A stretch of DNA of 34,318 nt from UBA7867 sp964579205 (GTDB taxonomy: Bacteria > Bacillota > Clostridia > Christensenellales > UBA1242), in contig CAZOFH010000010.1 of assembly GCA_964579205.1 (NCBI GenBank), positions 1-34,318 on the forward strand, read 5' to 3'. The position numbers and the translations under genes are program-made. The notes below the pieces were generated by a model. The model worked only from the letters and a program-made list of their open reading frames with translations, made no database searches and was not told where the DNA came from. Shown here in pieces: positions 13,934-21,732 of this stretch (within the stretch, counting starts at the first letter, position 1; each line of letters starts with the position of its first letter).

Positions 13934-15769
13934 TTACTTGCCGCCGTTTTTGGCTCTAAACTTAGCAACGGCGCGCTTGTCGTGGTCGAGAATGATTTTG
14001 CGCAGACGGACAGACTCTGGGGTTACCTCGAGCAATTCATCATCATTCAAAAACTCTATCGCCTTTTCTAGACTCATTTGTTTAGGCGGAATAAGACGCA
14101 GAGCATCATCTGACGAACAACTACGCATATTACTCAGTTGTTTACGCTTGCAGACATTTACGACTAGGTCGTCGCCCTTAGGGTTTTCGCCGACAATCAT
14201 ACCGCCGTAGACCTTGTCACCCGGCTTGACGAACAATGTGCCTCGCTCTTGGGCATTGGCGAGACCGTAGCCGATACACTCGCCTGTTTCGTGAGCGACC
14301 AAAGCACCGCAGATACGGCGCTCGATATCGCCCTTGTAGTAGTCGTAACCGTGGTGTACGCTACTCATAATACCCTCACCACGCGTGTCGGTGAGCAATT
14401 CTGATTTGTACCCAAACAAGCCGCGGCTAGGCACCAAAAACTCCAGCCTCGTGCGACTGCCTTGCGGCTTCATTTCGAGCAAATCACCCTTGCGGATACC
14501 CATTTTGCTCATAACGGCGCCGACGCAGTCCTCAGGAACATCTACTACCAGCCTGTCGATTGGCTCCATTTTCTTGCCATTTTCGTCCTCTTTGAACAGC
14601 ACTTTTGGCATAGATACTTGGAATTCGTACCCCTCACGACGCATATTCTCAATCAAGATTGACAAATGCATCTCACCCCTACCACGCACGCGGAATGCAT
14701 CCGTCGTGTCAGTAGGTTCTACGCGGAGAGACAAGTCCTTGACCATTTCTTTTTGGAGGCGGTCACGCAAGTGTCTACTGGTGACGAATTTACCCTCTTT
14801 ACCCGCAAACGGACTGTCGTTGACCATAAAAGTCATCTCGACGCTAGGCTCACTAATCTTGACAAACTCGAGAGCGGCAGGGTTCTCAGCGTCGCAAACG
14901 GTGTCACCGATTTTGATATCGCCAAGACCAGCAACACAAACGATATCGCCAGCGCCACACTCTTGCGCCTCGACCTTTTTCATACCGTCGTAAACAAACA
15001 ACTGCTGCACGCGGATTTTGGTCACGGTTTCGGGGTTAAAGTAGTTGGTAATAGCGACCATTTGACCGACCTTGATAGTGCCGTTCTCAATTCTGCCGAC
15101 AGCCAATTTACCCAAAAACTCGTTGTGCTCGGTGTTGCTCACCAGCATTTGGAGAGGCTGGCTCCTGTCACCGCTTGGGCTAGGGATGTGGTTGATAATT
15201 TCCTCAAAAAGAGGCACCATATTCGTCCCCAACTCGTCGCGCTTTTTGCTAGCGATACCCTGCCTTGCGCTGGCATAAATAATAGGGCTGTTGAGTTGCT
15301 CCTCATTTGCGTTGAGGTCAAAAAGCAATTCTAGCACCTCATCCTCTACCTCAGGGATGCGTGCGTCTGGACGGTCAATTTTGTTGATAACCACGATGAC
15401 TTTGAGGTTAAGCCCGAGAGCCTTTTCCAACACAAAGCGGGTCTGTGGCATAGTCCCCTCAAAAGCGTCTACCACCAGCAGCACACCGTCCACCATTTTG
15501 AGCACGCGCTCTACCTCACCACCGAAATCAGCGTGCCCCGGGGTGTCGATAACATTGATTTTGTAGTCTAGATAGTGGATAGCAGCATTTTTGGCTAAAA
15601 TCGTGATGCCGCGCTCGCGCTCGAGGTCGTTTGAGTCCATCACGCGGTCGCCCACCTCTTGATTACTCCTAAACACACCGCCCTGCTTGAGCAATTCGTT
15701 GACCAAACTCGTCTTGCCGTGGTCTACGTGGGCAATAATGGCGATATTCCTAATTTTGTCTTGTTCCAT
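13934..15769 (-). CDS. typA: Translational GTPase TypA/BipA
   Basis: A ribosome-binding GTPase related to EF-G and LepA, involved in ribosome assembly and stress or cold growth. The 611 residues match the family length. G motifs are visible: AHVDHGKT (residues 13-20), RGITI (about 54), DTPGH (about 75-79) and NKID (about 129-132). Domain V and the C-terminal domain specific to BipA follow (RGLFGYKSELLTDTRGEG, YGLANAQERGTLFV, NVCKRKQLSNMRSC). GGAGAA lies 12 bases before the ATG. It is transcribed alone, flanked on both sides by dispersed repeats. Confidence 0.97.
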   Translation of the reverse strand: MEQDKIRNIAIIAHVDHGKTSLVNELLKQGGVFRSNQEVGDRVMDSNDLERERGITILAKNAAIHYLDYKINVIDTPGHADFGGEVERVLKMVDGVLLVVDAFEGTMPQTRFVLEKALGLNLKVIVVINKIDRPDARIPEVEDEVLELLFDLNANEEQLNSPIIYASARQGIASKKRDELGTNMVPLFEEIINHIPSPSGDRSQPLQMLVSNTEHNEFLGKLAVGRIENGTIKVGQMVAITNYFNPETVTKIRVQQLFVYDGMKKVEAQECGAGDIVCVAGLGDIKIGDTVCDAENPAALEFVKISEPSVEMTFMVNDSPFAGKEGKFVTSRHLRDRLQKEMVKDLSLRVEPTDTTDAFRVRGRGEMHLSILIENMRREGYEFQVSMPKVLFKEDENGKKMEPIDRLVVDVPEDCVGAVMSKMGIRKGDLLEMKPQGSRTRLEFLVPSRGLFGYKSELLTDTRGEGIMSSVHHGYDYYKGDIERRICGALVAHETGECIGYGLANAQERGTLFVKPGDKVYGGMIVGENPKGDDLVVNVCKRKQLSNMRSCSSDDALRLIPPKQMSLEKAIEFLNDDELLEVTPESVRLRKIILDHDKRAVAKFRAKNGGK

Positions 15770-15907
15770 TTTATCTTTTTCTCCTAAAAAACAATACAGA
15801 GCGTATATTCACGCTCTACATTAGATTATTTGTGCAAATATTATAGCACAGAGTTTGCCAATAATCAAGATATTATTTACAAATTTTTGAATTTTTTTTG
15901 AGGGGAA

Positions 15908-15968
15908 GATGGTCTCGGGATCAGGGGCGAAGCCCCCTGCATTGGGCGGTACGGGGATACCCCGTACC
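15908..15968. repeat. GC-rich hairpin pair
   Basis: AGGGGC-gaa-GCCCCCT and GGTACGGGG-ata-CCCCGTACC stand side by side in an AT-rich gap. Related words occur near 12403 and 12572, so these are parts of a dispersed element. Confidence 0.55.
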
Positions 15969-15990
15969 TATTAATAAATATTGATTGCAA

Positions 15991-16065
15991 TTCTCCCCTG
16001 CCGTTGCTAAAGCAAATGAGATCCTCACGTAAGTATGCGCGAGGATGCCACACTCAGGATGACAG
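15991..16065 (-). repeat. Dispersed repeat, family C, copy 2
   Basis: Minus strand: GTCATCCTGAG, a variable middle, ACTTACGTGAGGATCTCATTT, TTTAGC, GGCAGGGGAGAA. The ends are shared with the copy at 13831; the middle differs. Confidence 0.65.
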
Positions 16066-16123
16066 TTTTTATCCAAGCGTCTCCCTTTATCCTTTTTAAC
16101 AAAAAGGTCAATTCCCTTCCTTT

Positions 16124-16178
16124 TGTCATTCAGAGCAGTTGATACAACTGCGTGGAATCTGTGAGCGTTAGCGAACCC
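16124..16178 (+). repeat. Covarying hairpin repeat, family B, copy 4
   Basis: GTCATTCAGAG, hairpin CAGTTG-ata-CAACTG, CGTGGAATCTGTGAGCG, TTAGCGAACCC. It ends about 40 bases before the marR promoter. Confidence 0.75.
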
Positions 16179-16216
16179 AAAAATTGAGTGGTCAAGATAA
16201 AAGTCATTGAAAATTG

Positions 16217-16264
16217 TTGACATAATAATGATAAAGGTGTAATATATCTAACGGTGTTAGATAT
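16217..16264 (+). promoter_or_regulatory. Promoter and operator of the marR-ABC operon
   Basis: TTGACA (16217-16222), 17-base spacer, TAATAT (16240-16245). The perfect inverted repeat ATATCTAAC-ggt-GTTAGATAT covers 16244-16264, overlapping the -10 box and the start point. A repressor bound there would block transcription; the MarR protein encoded just downstream is the obvious candidate. Confidence 0.85.
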
Positions 16265-16275
16265 TTGGAGGAAAT

Positions 16276-16686
16276 ATGGAATTATATGCACGAGATTTTT
16301 ATCAATTATTTTGCCAATGCAATAATAATATCAAAAAAGTAAACGAGAATATTCGGGACGGTTATTGCGGGATGTATTTTGTGCTGAGGATTTTGGACGA
16401 GGCGAAAACGGGGCTCACGGCTGGCGACATTTCGGCACGCATCGGCACGACCACGGCACGGACGGCGGCGATACTCAGCAACCTTGAAAACAAAGGGCTC
16501 TTGTCAAGGCAGAAAGCCGCTGACGACGCACGCAAAACGATAGTCACCATTACCCCGCGCGGCGAAAAAATTTTGCAAAAGCGCAAGGCAAAATTATTCG
16601 CTGAAATGGAGAGTTTTTTGGGCGTACTCGACACGGCAGAAAAGAGCCAATTTTACCACATACTCAAGAAATTACTGAACCAATAG
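16276..16686 (+). CDS. MarR-family transcriptional regulator
   Basis: A 136-residue winged-helix regulator. The HTH region is LTAGDISARIGTTTARTAAILSNLENKGLLSRQKAADDARKTIVTITPRG (about residues 53-102 in pieces), with the DDxRxxxVxxT wing typical of MarR (here DDARKTIVTIT). N- and C-terminal helices would form the dimer interface. GGAGGAAAT directly precedes the ATG. It is the first gene of an operon with an ABC exporter 47 bases downstream, and a palindrome sits on its promoter, so autorepression relieved by a ligand is likely. The ligand, perhaps a peptide or drug moved by the exporter, is not readable. Confidence 0.92.
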   Translation: MELYARDFYQLFCQCNNNIKKVNENIRDGYCGMYFVLRILDEAKTGLTAGDISARIGTTTARTAAILSNLENKGLLSRQKAADDARKTIVTITPRGEKILQKRKAKLFAEMESFLGVLDTAEKSQFYHILKKLLNQ

Positions 16687-16733
16687 CCACCCTAAGACCA
16701 ATTATCTAGCTAAAACGCAAAAGAGAGGTACAA

Positions 16734-19409
16734 ATGTTACAATTAAAGGACATCAAAAAAGATTATATCGCCGGCGACACCACGGTTCACGCGCTAAAAG
16801 GTATCAATCTTGATTTTAGAAAAAGCGAATTTGTGTCCATTCTCGGGGCTTCTGGTTGCGGAAAGACCACTTTGCTAAACATTATCGGAGGGCTCGACCA
16901 CTACACTTCGGGCGACCTGATTATCGACAATGTCAGCACCAAGAGTTATAAGGACAGGGATTGGGACACATATCGCAATCACCGAGTAGGTTTTATCTTT
17001 CAGAGTTACAACCTTATTCCGCATCAGACCGTACTCGAAAATGTGGAATTGGCTCTCAACATTTCGGGCGTGGACAAAAAAGAGCGTATAAAACGCGCAA
17101 AACAGGCGCTAGACAAGGTGGGGCTAAAGAACCAATACAACAAAAAGCCAAATCAACTCTCGGGCGGACAGTGCCAGCGTGTGGCTATCGCGCGTGCTTT
17201 GGTCAATGACCCTGAGATTTTGCTAGCTGATGAGCCGACGGGGGCGCTAGACAGCGAAACGAGCGTGCAGATTATGGACCTTATCCAAGAAATCGCAAAA
17301 GAATGCCTAGTAATAATGGTCACGCACAACCCCGAACTCGCGGACAAGTACTCTACTAGGATAATCAAAGTCTTGGACGGGCAAGTCGTATCCGACTCAA
17401 ACCCTTATGACAGTAACCAAGACATCGAGCCTGAGGTCACCATCACAAAAAAGGACAAAAATCCTAGCAAAAAATCGAAACTTTCCTTTTGGTCGGCATT
17501 CAAACTGTCTGCCAAAAACCTCTATTCAAAATTTAAGCGCACCTTTATGGTATGTGTCGCGGGGTCGATAGGTATCATCGGTGTGGCGACTGTTTTGGCT
17601 GTTTCCACAGGTGTGCAGGGGTATATCACCTCGATGCAAAACGATATGCTATCAGGCAATCCGATAACTGTAAGCGAAGAGACGTTCAACCTAAACGCAC
17701 TGATTTCGGCGAGTGGGACGGCGATGACAAAAGAGGCTATTTCCGCCTCGGTCGAGGACGGGTATATCAATGTCGACTCAATGATTGATTATCTAGTATC
17801 TAGGAGTGGCGACCTAACCTCGCTAAGAGTAAACAACACGATTAACCAAAATTACATTGATTATGTGTACGCAATGCCTAGCGAATACTACGCTACTATC
17901 GCTAGTTATTACGGGCTAGATTTGACCAACAATATCTACACAAAATTCAATTTTACTGACCACACAGACGAAGTTGTGTCGCTGTCGGCGGGTACTCAGA
18001 TTTATACATCTATGCTCAAAAAGACCAGTTACAGCGACTTTGCGACGATGATATCTAGTCTGTCAGACAGTTTTGCGCAAGCGCCTGACAATCCTGACTT
18101 TATCCTGTCGCAATACGACATCATCTCAGACCCTGAGACTAGCCGTGTCGCTACCGCGGCAGATGAAATTATGCTAGTAGTAAATGACAAAACTGCCGTC
18201 AGTGACCTATTGCTCGCGCAACTCGGTTACTACACGCAAGAGGAATTTTTTAACATAATTTACAAGGCGACAGAGGACTCAAAATACGACCCTAGCATCG
18301 GCAAAGAGCGCTTTGGGTACGATGAATTATTAAACAAGACTTTTACCCTCTACCCAAACGACACAGTGTTTAATAAAACTGACACTGCCTCACCACTCGC
18401 GGCTACTTCACCATTCACCTACAATGCCCAGACCGACTCAGGTTGGACAAATGGCAAAGAACTCCGCATTACCGCTATCCTGAGACCAAAGACGACCGTT
18501 TCGTATGGGTGCCTAGAGAGCGGAATGTACTACACCTCGGCATTAGCCAAAGAGTTTATCTCTCAAAACAAGACCTCGCAAATAGTGACTCACCTCAATG
18601 GCACCGAGCAGACCGCTTTCACCAGCACAGTGCACAGCGGCACAAATATCGGTATCACATACGACTACTCGTACACTTTTGAGGGTGCGACATATACAGA
18701 AACTGGCTTTGTCGGGAGCATCTCTAGCACAAGCGCACTCATCAGTTCTATGACTGGCTCGACAGTCCCTGACTATTACACCCTCACCTTGCGCGAACTC
18801 GGCGGGTGCGAATTGCCTAACGAAATCGAGATTTATCCGACCGACTTTAATTACAAGGATGATGTGACCGCTTACCTCGACAAATGGAATTCAGACGAAA
18901 CTCTGACTATCGGCGGGGTGACCCTGCTCGCATCTGAGCGAGATGAGGTCGAATATTCAGACAATCTCCAAATCGTCATTGATTTGATAAACAACCTCAT
19001 TAGCATTGTGACGACTGCCTTAGTCGCTTTCACCGCGCTTTCCCTAGTCGTTTCTACCGTAATGGTAGCGATTATCACCTATGTATCGGTAATGGAGCGT
19101 GTCAAAGAAATCGGCGTCATCCGCTCGCTCGGTGGTAGAAAACGCGACGTTTCTAGCCTGTTTATCGCAGAAACATTCATCATCGGCGGCATTTCGGGCG
19201 TATTCGGTATCGCTATTACCTACCTCATCTCAGGGGTTCTCAATCTCATTCTTGGCGCGTCGTTCGGCATCTACACTATCGCAAGTCTGCCGTTTACGAC
19301 TGCGCTGATTATGATTGCTATCAGTATCGGCTTGACCCTGATTTCTGGGCTTATCCCAGCCAAACTCGCCGCCAAAAAAGACCCTGTAGTTGCGCTAAGG
19401 TCTGAATAG
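16734..19409 (+). CDS. MacB-type ABC exporter, ATPase fused to FtsX-like permease
   Basis: An 891-residue fusion. The N-terminal ATPase has Walker A GASGCGKT (residues 38-45), Q-loop FQSYNL (about 90-95), signature LSGGQ (143-147), Walker B ILLADEPTGALDS (163-175) and the switch histidine in VTHNPE. A charged linker (about 225-250) leads to a first membrane segment (about 268-292), a large extracellular domain (about 295-755) and three C-terminal membrane segments (about 763-790, 818-845, 855-880) with the FtsX motif VMERVKEIGVIRSLGG. Such proteins act as mechanotransmitters or exporters for peptides, lipoproteins or antibiotics. AGAGAGGT precedes the ATG. Regulated by the upstream MarR protein. 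No partner lipoprotein gene is adjacent. Confidence 0.92.
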   Translation: MLQLKDIKKDYIAGDTTVHALKGINLDFRKSEFVSILGASGCGKTTLLNIIGGLDHYTSGDLIIDNVSTKSYKDRDWDTYRNHRVGFIFQSYNLIPHQTVLENVELALNISGVDKKERIKRAKQALDKVGLKNQYNKKPNQLSGGQCQRVAIARALVNDPEILLADEPTGALDSETSVQIMDLIQEIAKECLVIMVTHNPELADKYSTRIIKVLDGQVVSDSNPYDSNQDIEPEVTITKKDKNPSKKSKLSFWSAFKLSAKNLYSKFKRTFMVCVAGSIGIIGVATVLAVSTGVQGYITSMQNDMLSGNPITVSEETFNLNALISASGTAMTKEAISASVEDGYINVDSMIDYLVSRSGDLTSLRVNNTINQNYIDYVYAMPSEYYATIASYYGLDLTNNIYTKFNFTDHTDEVVSLSAGTQIYTSMLKKTSYSDFATMISSLSDSFAQAPDNPDFILSQYDIISDPETSRVATAADEIMLVVNDKTAVSDLLLAQLGYYTQEEFFNIIYKATEDSKYDPSIGKERFGYDELLNKTFTLYPNDTVFNKTDTASPLAATSPFTYNAQTDSGWTNGKELRITAILRPKTTVSYGCLESGMYYTSALAKEFISQNKTSQIVTHLNGTEQTAFTSTVHSGTNIGITYDYSYTFEGATYTETGFVGSISSTSALISSMTGSTVPDYYTLTLRELGGCELPNEIEIYPTDFNYKDDVTAYLDKWNSDETLTIGGVTLLASERDEVEYSDNLQIVIDLINNLISIVTTALVAFTALSLVVSTVMVAIITYVSVMERVKEIGVIRSLGGRKRDVSSLFIAETFIIGGISGVFGIAITYLISGVLNLILGASFGIYTIASLPFTTALIMIAISIGLTLISGLIPAKLAAKKDPVVALRSE

Positions 19410-19502
19410 CGGGTGAGGGCGGAAAACTTGATTTTCGCTATCACTTTTGGCTCAAAAATTAAATAATTCGACAATTTTTCAATAAATAATAAGGAGAAAA
19501 TT

Positions 19503-20180
19503 ATGTTGGAAATTATGCAAAAAAGACATTCTGTGAGGCAATATTATACAAAATCTATCGAGGTGGAAAAACGCCAAGTCTTGAGCGATTTAATCGCCAA
19601 AGCAAACGCCGCTGCCGACCTCAATATTCAGGCGTGCTATGATGAGCCCGAGGCTTTTGACACCTTTATGGCGCACTACGGAAAATTTGAAGGTGTGACC
19701 AATTACATCGTCCTTGTCGCGGGCAAAAACAAGGACGAATTGATAGGTTATTGGGGCGAGCACATCGTCCTCAAAGCCCAAGAATTGGGGCTCAATACCT
19801 GCTGGGTCGCCCTCACTTATGGCAAAAGCAAGACAAAAATTACCAAGAAAAAAGGCGAAAAAATCTACTGCACTCTCGCCCTAGGCTATGGCAAAACGCA
19901 GGGCGCCGACCACAAAACAAAATCTCTCGACCAAGTCTGCAACCGCAGCCCGCTTACGCCCTCTTGGTTCATTCATGGGGTGAAAGTTAGCCTTCTCGCC
20001 CCTACCGCGATGAACCAGCAAAAATTCAAGTTTTTTTATAACGAAGACGGCACAGTCGATGCCAAGGCAGGCTTTGGAATGTATACCAAAATCGACCTCG
20101 GTATCGCAAAATGCCACTTTGAACTAGGTGCCAGCCCGCACGAAATCAGTTTTTTCCCTGCCGAGCCGCGCGAGGAATAA
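19503..20180 (+). CDS. Nitroreductase-fold protein (TM1586-like)
   Basis: A 225-residue FMN-dependent-type oxidoreductase. MLEIMQKRHSVRQYYTKSIE at the N terminus is the flavin phosphate-binding Arg-Ser-x-Arg-type segment. The middle has HYGKFEGVTNYIVLVAG and GEHIVLKAQELGLNTCWVALTYGK, as in the TM1586 subgroup, where two nitroreductase-like halves occupy one chain. The C-terminal half holds APTAMNQQKFKF. AAGGAGAAAATT precedes the ATG. Substrate is unknown. It follows the ABC gene by 93 bases with no visible terminator between, so part of its transcription may come from the marR operon. A repeat element follows. Confidence 0.85.
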   Translation: MLEIMQKRHSVRQYYTKSIEVEKRQVLSDLIAKANAAADLNIQACYDEPEAFDTFMAHYGKFEGVTNYIVLVAGKNKDELIGYWGEHIVLKAQELGLNTCWVALTYGKSKTKITKKKGEKIYCTLALGYGKTQGADHKTKSLDQVCNRSPLTPSWFIHGVKVSLLAPTAMNQQKFKFFYNEDGTVDAKAGFGMYTKIDLGIAKCHFELGASPHEISFFPAEPREE

Positions 20181-20204
20181 AAAGGAGTGGCGAATCTAAT
20201 GAAC

Positions 20205-20308
20205 GGCGGGCAAACAGGGGTGGTGTGGGGTTCGGCGGAGCCTCACAGGTTCCACGGCGGACGATGCCCACCTCTGAATGATCGGTGCGGAGGTACCCCC
20301 CGCCCGCC
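20205..20308 (-). repeat. Family B repeat with an outer inverted repeat
   Basis: GGCGGGC (20205-20211) and GCCCGCC (20302-20308) bracket a family B core (20227-20282; on the minus strand ATCATTCAGAG, hairpin GGTGGGC-atc-GTCCGCC with two G-U pairs, CGTGGAACCTGTGAG, GCTCC, CCGAACCCC). The outer pair defines the ends of the whole element more clearly than any other copy. Confidence 0.75.
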
Positions 20309-20622
20309 AAATAATTAAATTAATTGCAGATTATGATTATAATGTAGATGTTCTTATTACTGGTTATCATCATAATTACGGTAAAAATGCAATTAGGCTT
20401 TCAGGAGTCGGAAACAGAAGTGATTTCTTGGGAGATATTAGTTTAACAAGTGGTGATAATGTTATTATTACAAATCTTGGAGGCTCAGATGGGCTTGGTA
20501 ATATGGTAAGTGTTATTAGTGGTTATCATCCAACAATTTATAATTCAAACAATTTTGAATATGCAACAGTTAAGATTACAGGAGATGGAACTATAGCCGT
20601 TTCCCAAAAAGAACCAATATAA
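20309..20622 (+). pseudogene. 3' remnant of a probable surface or secreted protein gene
   Basis: Open frame of about 104 codons ending in TAA before a strong terminator, but with no start of its own; the only in-frame ATG (20278) lies inside the adjacent repeat. The product is rich in Gly, Asn, Thr and beta strands (VDVLITGYHHNYGKN, GDISLTSGDNVIITNLGG, VKITGDGTIAVSQKEPI), like the last repeat of an extracellular protein. Codons are markedly more AT-rich (GAT, AAT, GGA, TTA) than in neighbouring genes, which suggests a different origin. No 5' part lies upstream. I read it as a gene fragment left after a rearrangement at the repeat. Function unknown. Confidence 0.55.
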
Positions 20623-20630
20623 TAAAAAAC

Positions 20631-20664
20631 AAAACCTATTAGGATATCCTAGTAGGTTTTTTGT
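20631..20664 (+). terminator. Terminator of the gene remnant
   Basis: AAAACCTATTAGGA-ta-TCCTAGTAGGTTTT with one G-U pair, followed by TT. It lies directly behind the stop codon. Confidence 0.85.
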
Positions 20665-20711
20665 TAAAATCAAATATTAAAACTAATTGCAAACCAATCT
20701 TTACTAAAAAG

Positions 20712-20750
20712 AAAAACGAACCCTGAAACAATCTCAAGGTTCGTTTTATT
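20712..20750 (+). terminator. Second terminator, orphan
   Basis: AAAACGAACC and GGTTCGTTTT pair around a 14-base loop, with TATTCTT after and A-rich sequence before. No gene lies between it and the preceding terminator, another sign of a rearranged stretch. Confidence 0.6.
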
Positions 20751-20759
20751 CTTGTATGG

Positions 20760-20915
20760 TGCGGATGAAGGGACGCTGTTGCTCCGCCCCTCATTTTGCG
20801 GGCAACCGCTTCCGATTTCGTGCTCTCGCACTCAGCACGTAAGTCGCACAGCACTCCACTGGAGTGCCGTGTCATCGCCTTACGCCCTCTCAGGGTTCGA
20901 GTCCATTCGTCCGCA
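20760..20915. repeat. Element with tRNA-Leu 3'-end sequences as inverted ends
   Basis: The ends TGCGGATGAAGGGAC and GTCCATTCGTCCGCA pair at 14 of 15 positions. Both ends match the 3' part of the tRNA-Leu gene at 21015; the right end extends the match through TTCGAGTCC and GGG with two mismatches. The left end with its flank (20755-20774) is an exact 20-base direct copy of 21013-21032, including the encoded CCA. The interior is GC-rich with small hairpins (GCGG-gcaa-CCGC, GTGC-tctc-GCAC, GCACTCCA/TGGAGTGC). It cannot fold as a normal tRNA. Confidence 0.6.
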
Positions 20916-20961
20916 ATTTGTGCGTTTTGTTGATATTCTGCTCTTTTCCTTGCTCTATGTC

Positions 20962-20999
20962 AATCAAAAGCCCCTAACGGGTGTTAGAGGCTTTTGATT
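20962..20999 (-). terminator. Terminator of tRNA-Leu
   Basis: AATCAAAAGCC and GGCTTTTGATT plus CTAAC/GTTAG form a 16-pair stem with one mismatch, just downstream of the minus-strand tRNA. Confidence 0.65.
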
Positions 21000-21014
21000 T
21001 CTTGTGTATTTTTA

Positions 21015-21097
21015 TGGTGCGGATGAAGGGACTCGAACCCCCACGGTTTCCCACTAGAACCTAAATCTAGCGTGTCTGCCAATTTCACCACATCCGC
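21015..21097 (-). tRNA. tRNA-Leu (anticodon TAG)
   Basis: Acceptor GCGGATG/CATCCGC, anticodon stem-loop CTAGA-TTTAGGT-TCTAG, short class II variable arm (TGGGAAACCGT), T-arm GGGGTTCGAGTCC, encoded CCA. The D-loop contains the usual AAATTGGCAGAC. A duplicate of its 3' end lies about 240 bases downstream. Confidence 0.95.
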
Positions 21098-21220
21098 AGG
21101 TTATGAGGGTATTATAGCACACTTTGGGGCGGTTGTCAACTTTTGCGGGCGCAAAAATTAAAAAATCATCAAAAATAGCCAAAAACATACCCCAATTCTC
21201 CAAAAGCAGCAGCCACACAA

Positions 21221-21306
21221 GGCGGCTTGCCGCAAGGCGCCCGCAGGGCGCCTGATGCGCCATTCGGCGCATAGTGCGTACCACAGCACGCACGCGGCAA
21301 GCCGCC
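21221..21306 (+). repeat. Cloverleaf GC-rich repeat, copy 3
   Basis: Outer arms of 13 pairs (GGCGGCTTGCCGC at 21221-21233 and its complement at 21294-21306) enclose AGGCGCCC/GGGCGCCT, ATGCGCC/GGCGCAT and GTGCGT/ACGCAC. Same order as copy 1, opposite to copy 2. It separates the divergent tRNA-Leu and ncRNA and is followed by a C8 run at about 21322. Confidence 0.9.
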
Positions 21307-21411
21307 CCCCGTCGAGAGACAGCCCCCCCCAAAAAAAAATATCTCAAAAAAATATCAAAAAAATAGCGCAAAAAATAATAAAAAATTCATAAAAAATATT
21401 GTTGAATTTAG

Positions 21412-21440
21412 TAGACAAAATCAAAAAACTGTGATATTAT
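21412..21440 (+). promoter_or_regulatory. Promoter of the structured RNA
   Basis: TAGACA (21412-21417), 17-base spacer, TATTAT (21435-21440). Start expected near 21447. Confidence 0.65.
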
Positions 21441-21446
21441 AAGATT

Positions 21447-21648
21447 GTTCTATTAGGAACACTAGGGCAACGACTGAGTTGATTATAATTCTTGATTTTC
21501 TCTTTTGTTCAAGAATTTTCGATTCGCGTTGCCCTTTTCAACTCACTAGCCGAAAGGCCGTCTAATTACCAAAAAATGGAGTAGGTGGACCGCTTTTGGG
21601 CAAGCGGTTGACTCGAGGAAATACTGCCGTAGAGCAGTATTTTCTTGT
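21447..21648 (+). ncRNA. Structured non-coding RNA, about 200 nt, with pseudoknot
   Basis: It has its own promoter and terminator (AAATACTGC-cgtaga-GCAGTATTT then TCTTGT, 21619-21648). Stems in order: AGGGCAACG (21464-21472) with CGTTGCCCT (21527-21535); inside it AATTCTTGA (21487-21495) with TCAAGAATT (21509-21517); GAGTTGA (21476-21482) pairs with TCAACTC (21538-21544) across the first stem, a true pseudoknot; GCC-gaaa-GGC (21549-21558); ACCGCTT/AAGCGGT (21589-21608) closed by GAGT/ACTC. No open frame. Size and style would suit the raiA/SolB class of Clostridia RNAs, which I offer only as a candidate. It is not a T-box: the AGGGTGGNACCGCG element is absent. It stands before valS, which has a separate promoter. 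Confidence 0.7.
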
Positions 21649-21674
21649 ATTTGGCAAAAAATTGATTATTGCTG

Positions 21675-21703
21675 TTTACAAAACTACAAAAATTTGATAA
21701 AAT
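21675..21703 (+). promoter_or_regulatory. Promoter of valS
   Basis: TTTACA (21675-21680), 17-base spacer, TAAAAT (21698-21703). The leader is only about 20 bases, so regulation by a long leader RNA is unlikely. Confidence 0.65.
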
Positions 21704-21732
21704 AGATATACAATATAATTAGGAGATACAAA

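Noticed and set aside
12200..16200. CRISPR array
   Set aside because: Repeats are in both orientations, irregularly spaced and of variable length, without uniform spacers; no cas genes.
20760..20915. A complete tRNA, tmRNA or selenocysteine tRNA
   Set aside because: The ends pair and a T-arm-like word is present, but the interior lacks D and anticodon arms, is too long for a tRNA, and has no tmRNA reading frame.
21447..21732. T-box leader controlling valS
   Set aside because: TAGGTGGACCGC resembles the T-box antiterminator only loosely; the required AGGGTGGNACCGCG is absent and valS has its own promoter after the RNA's terminator.
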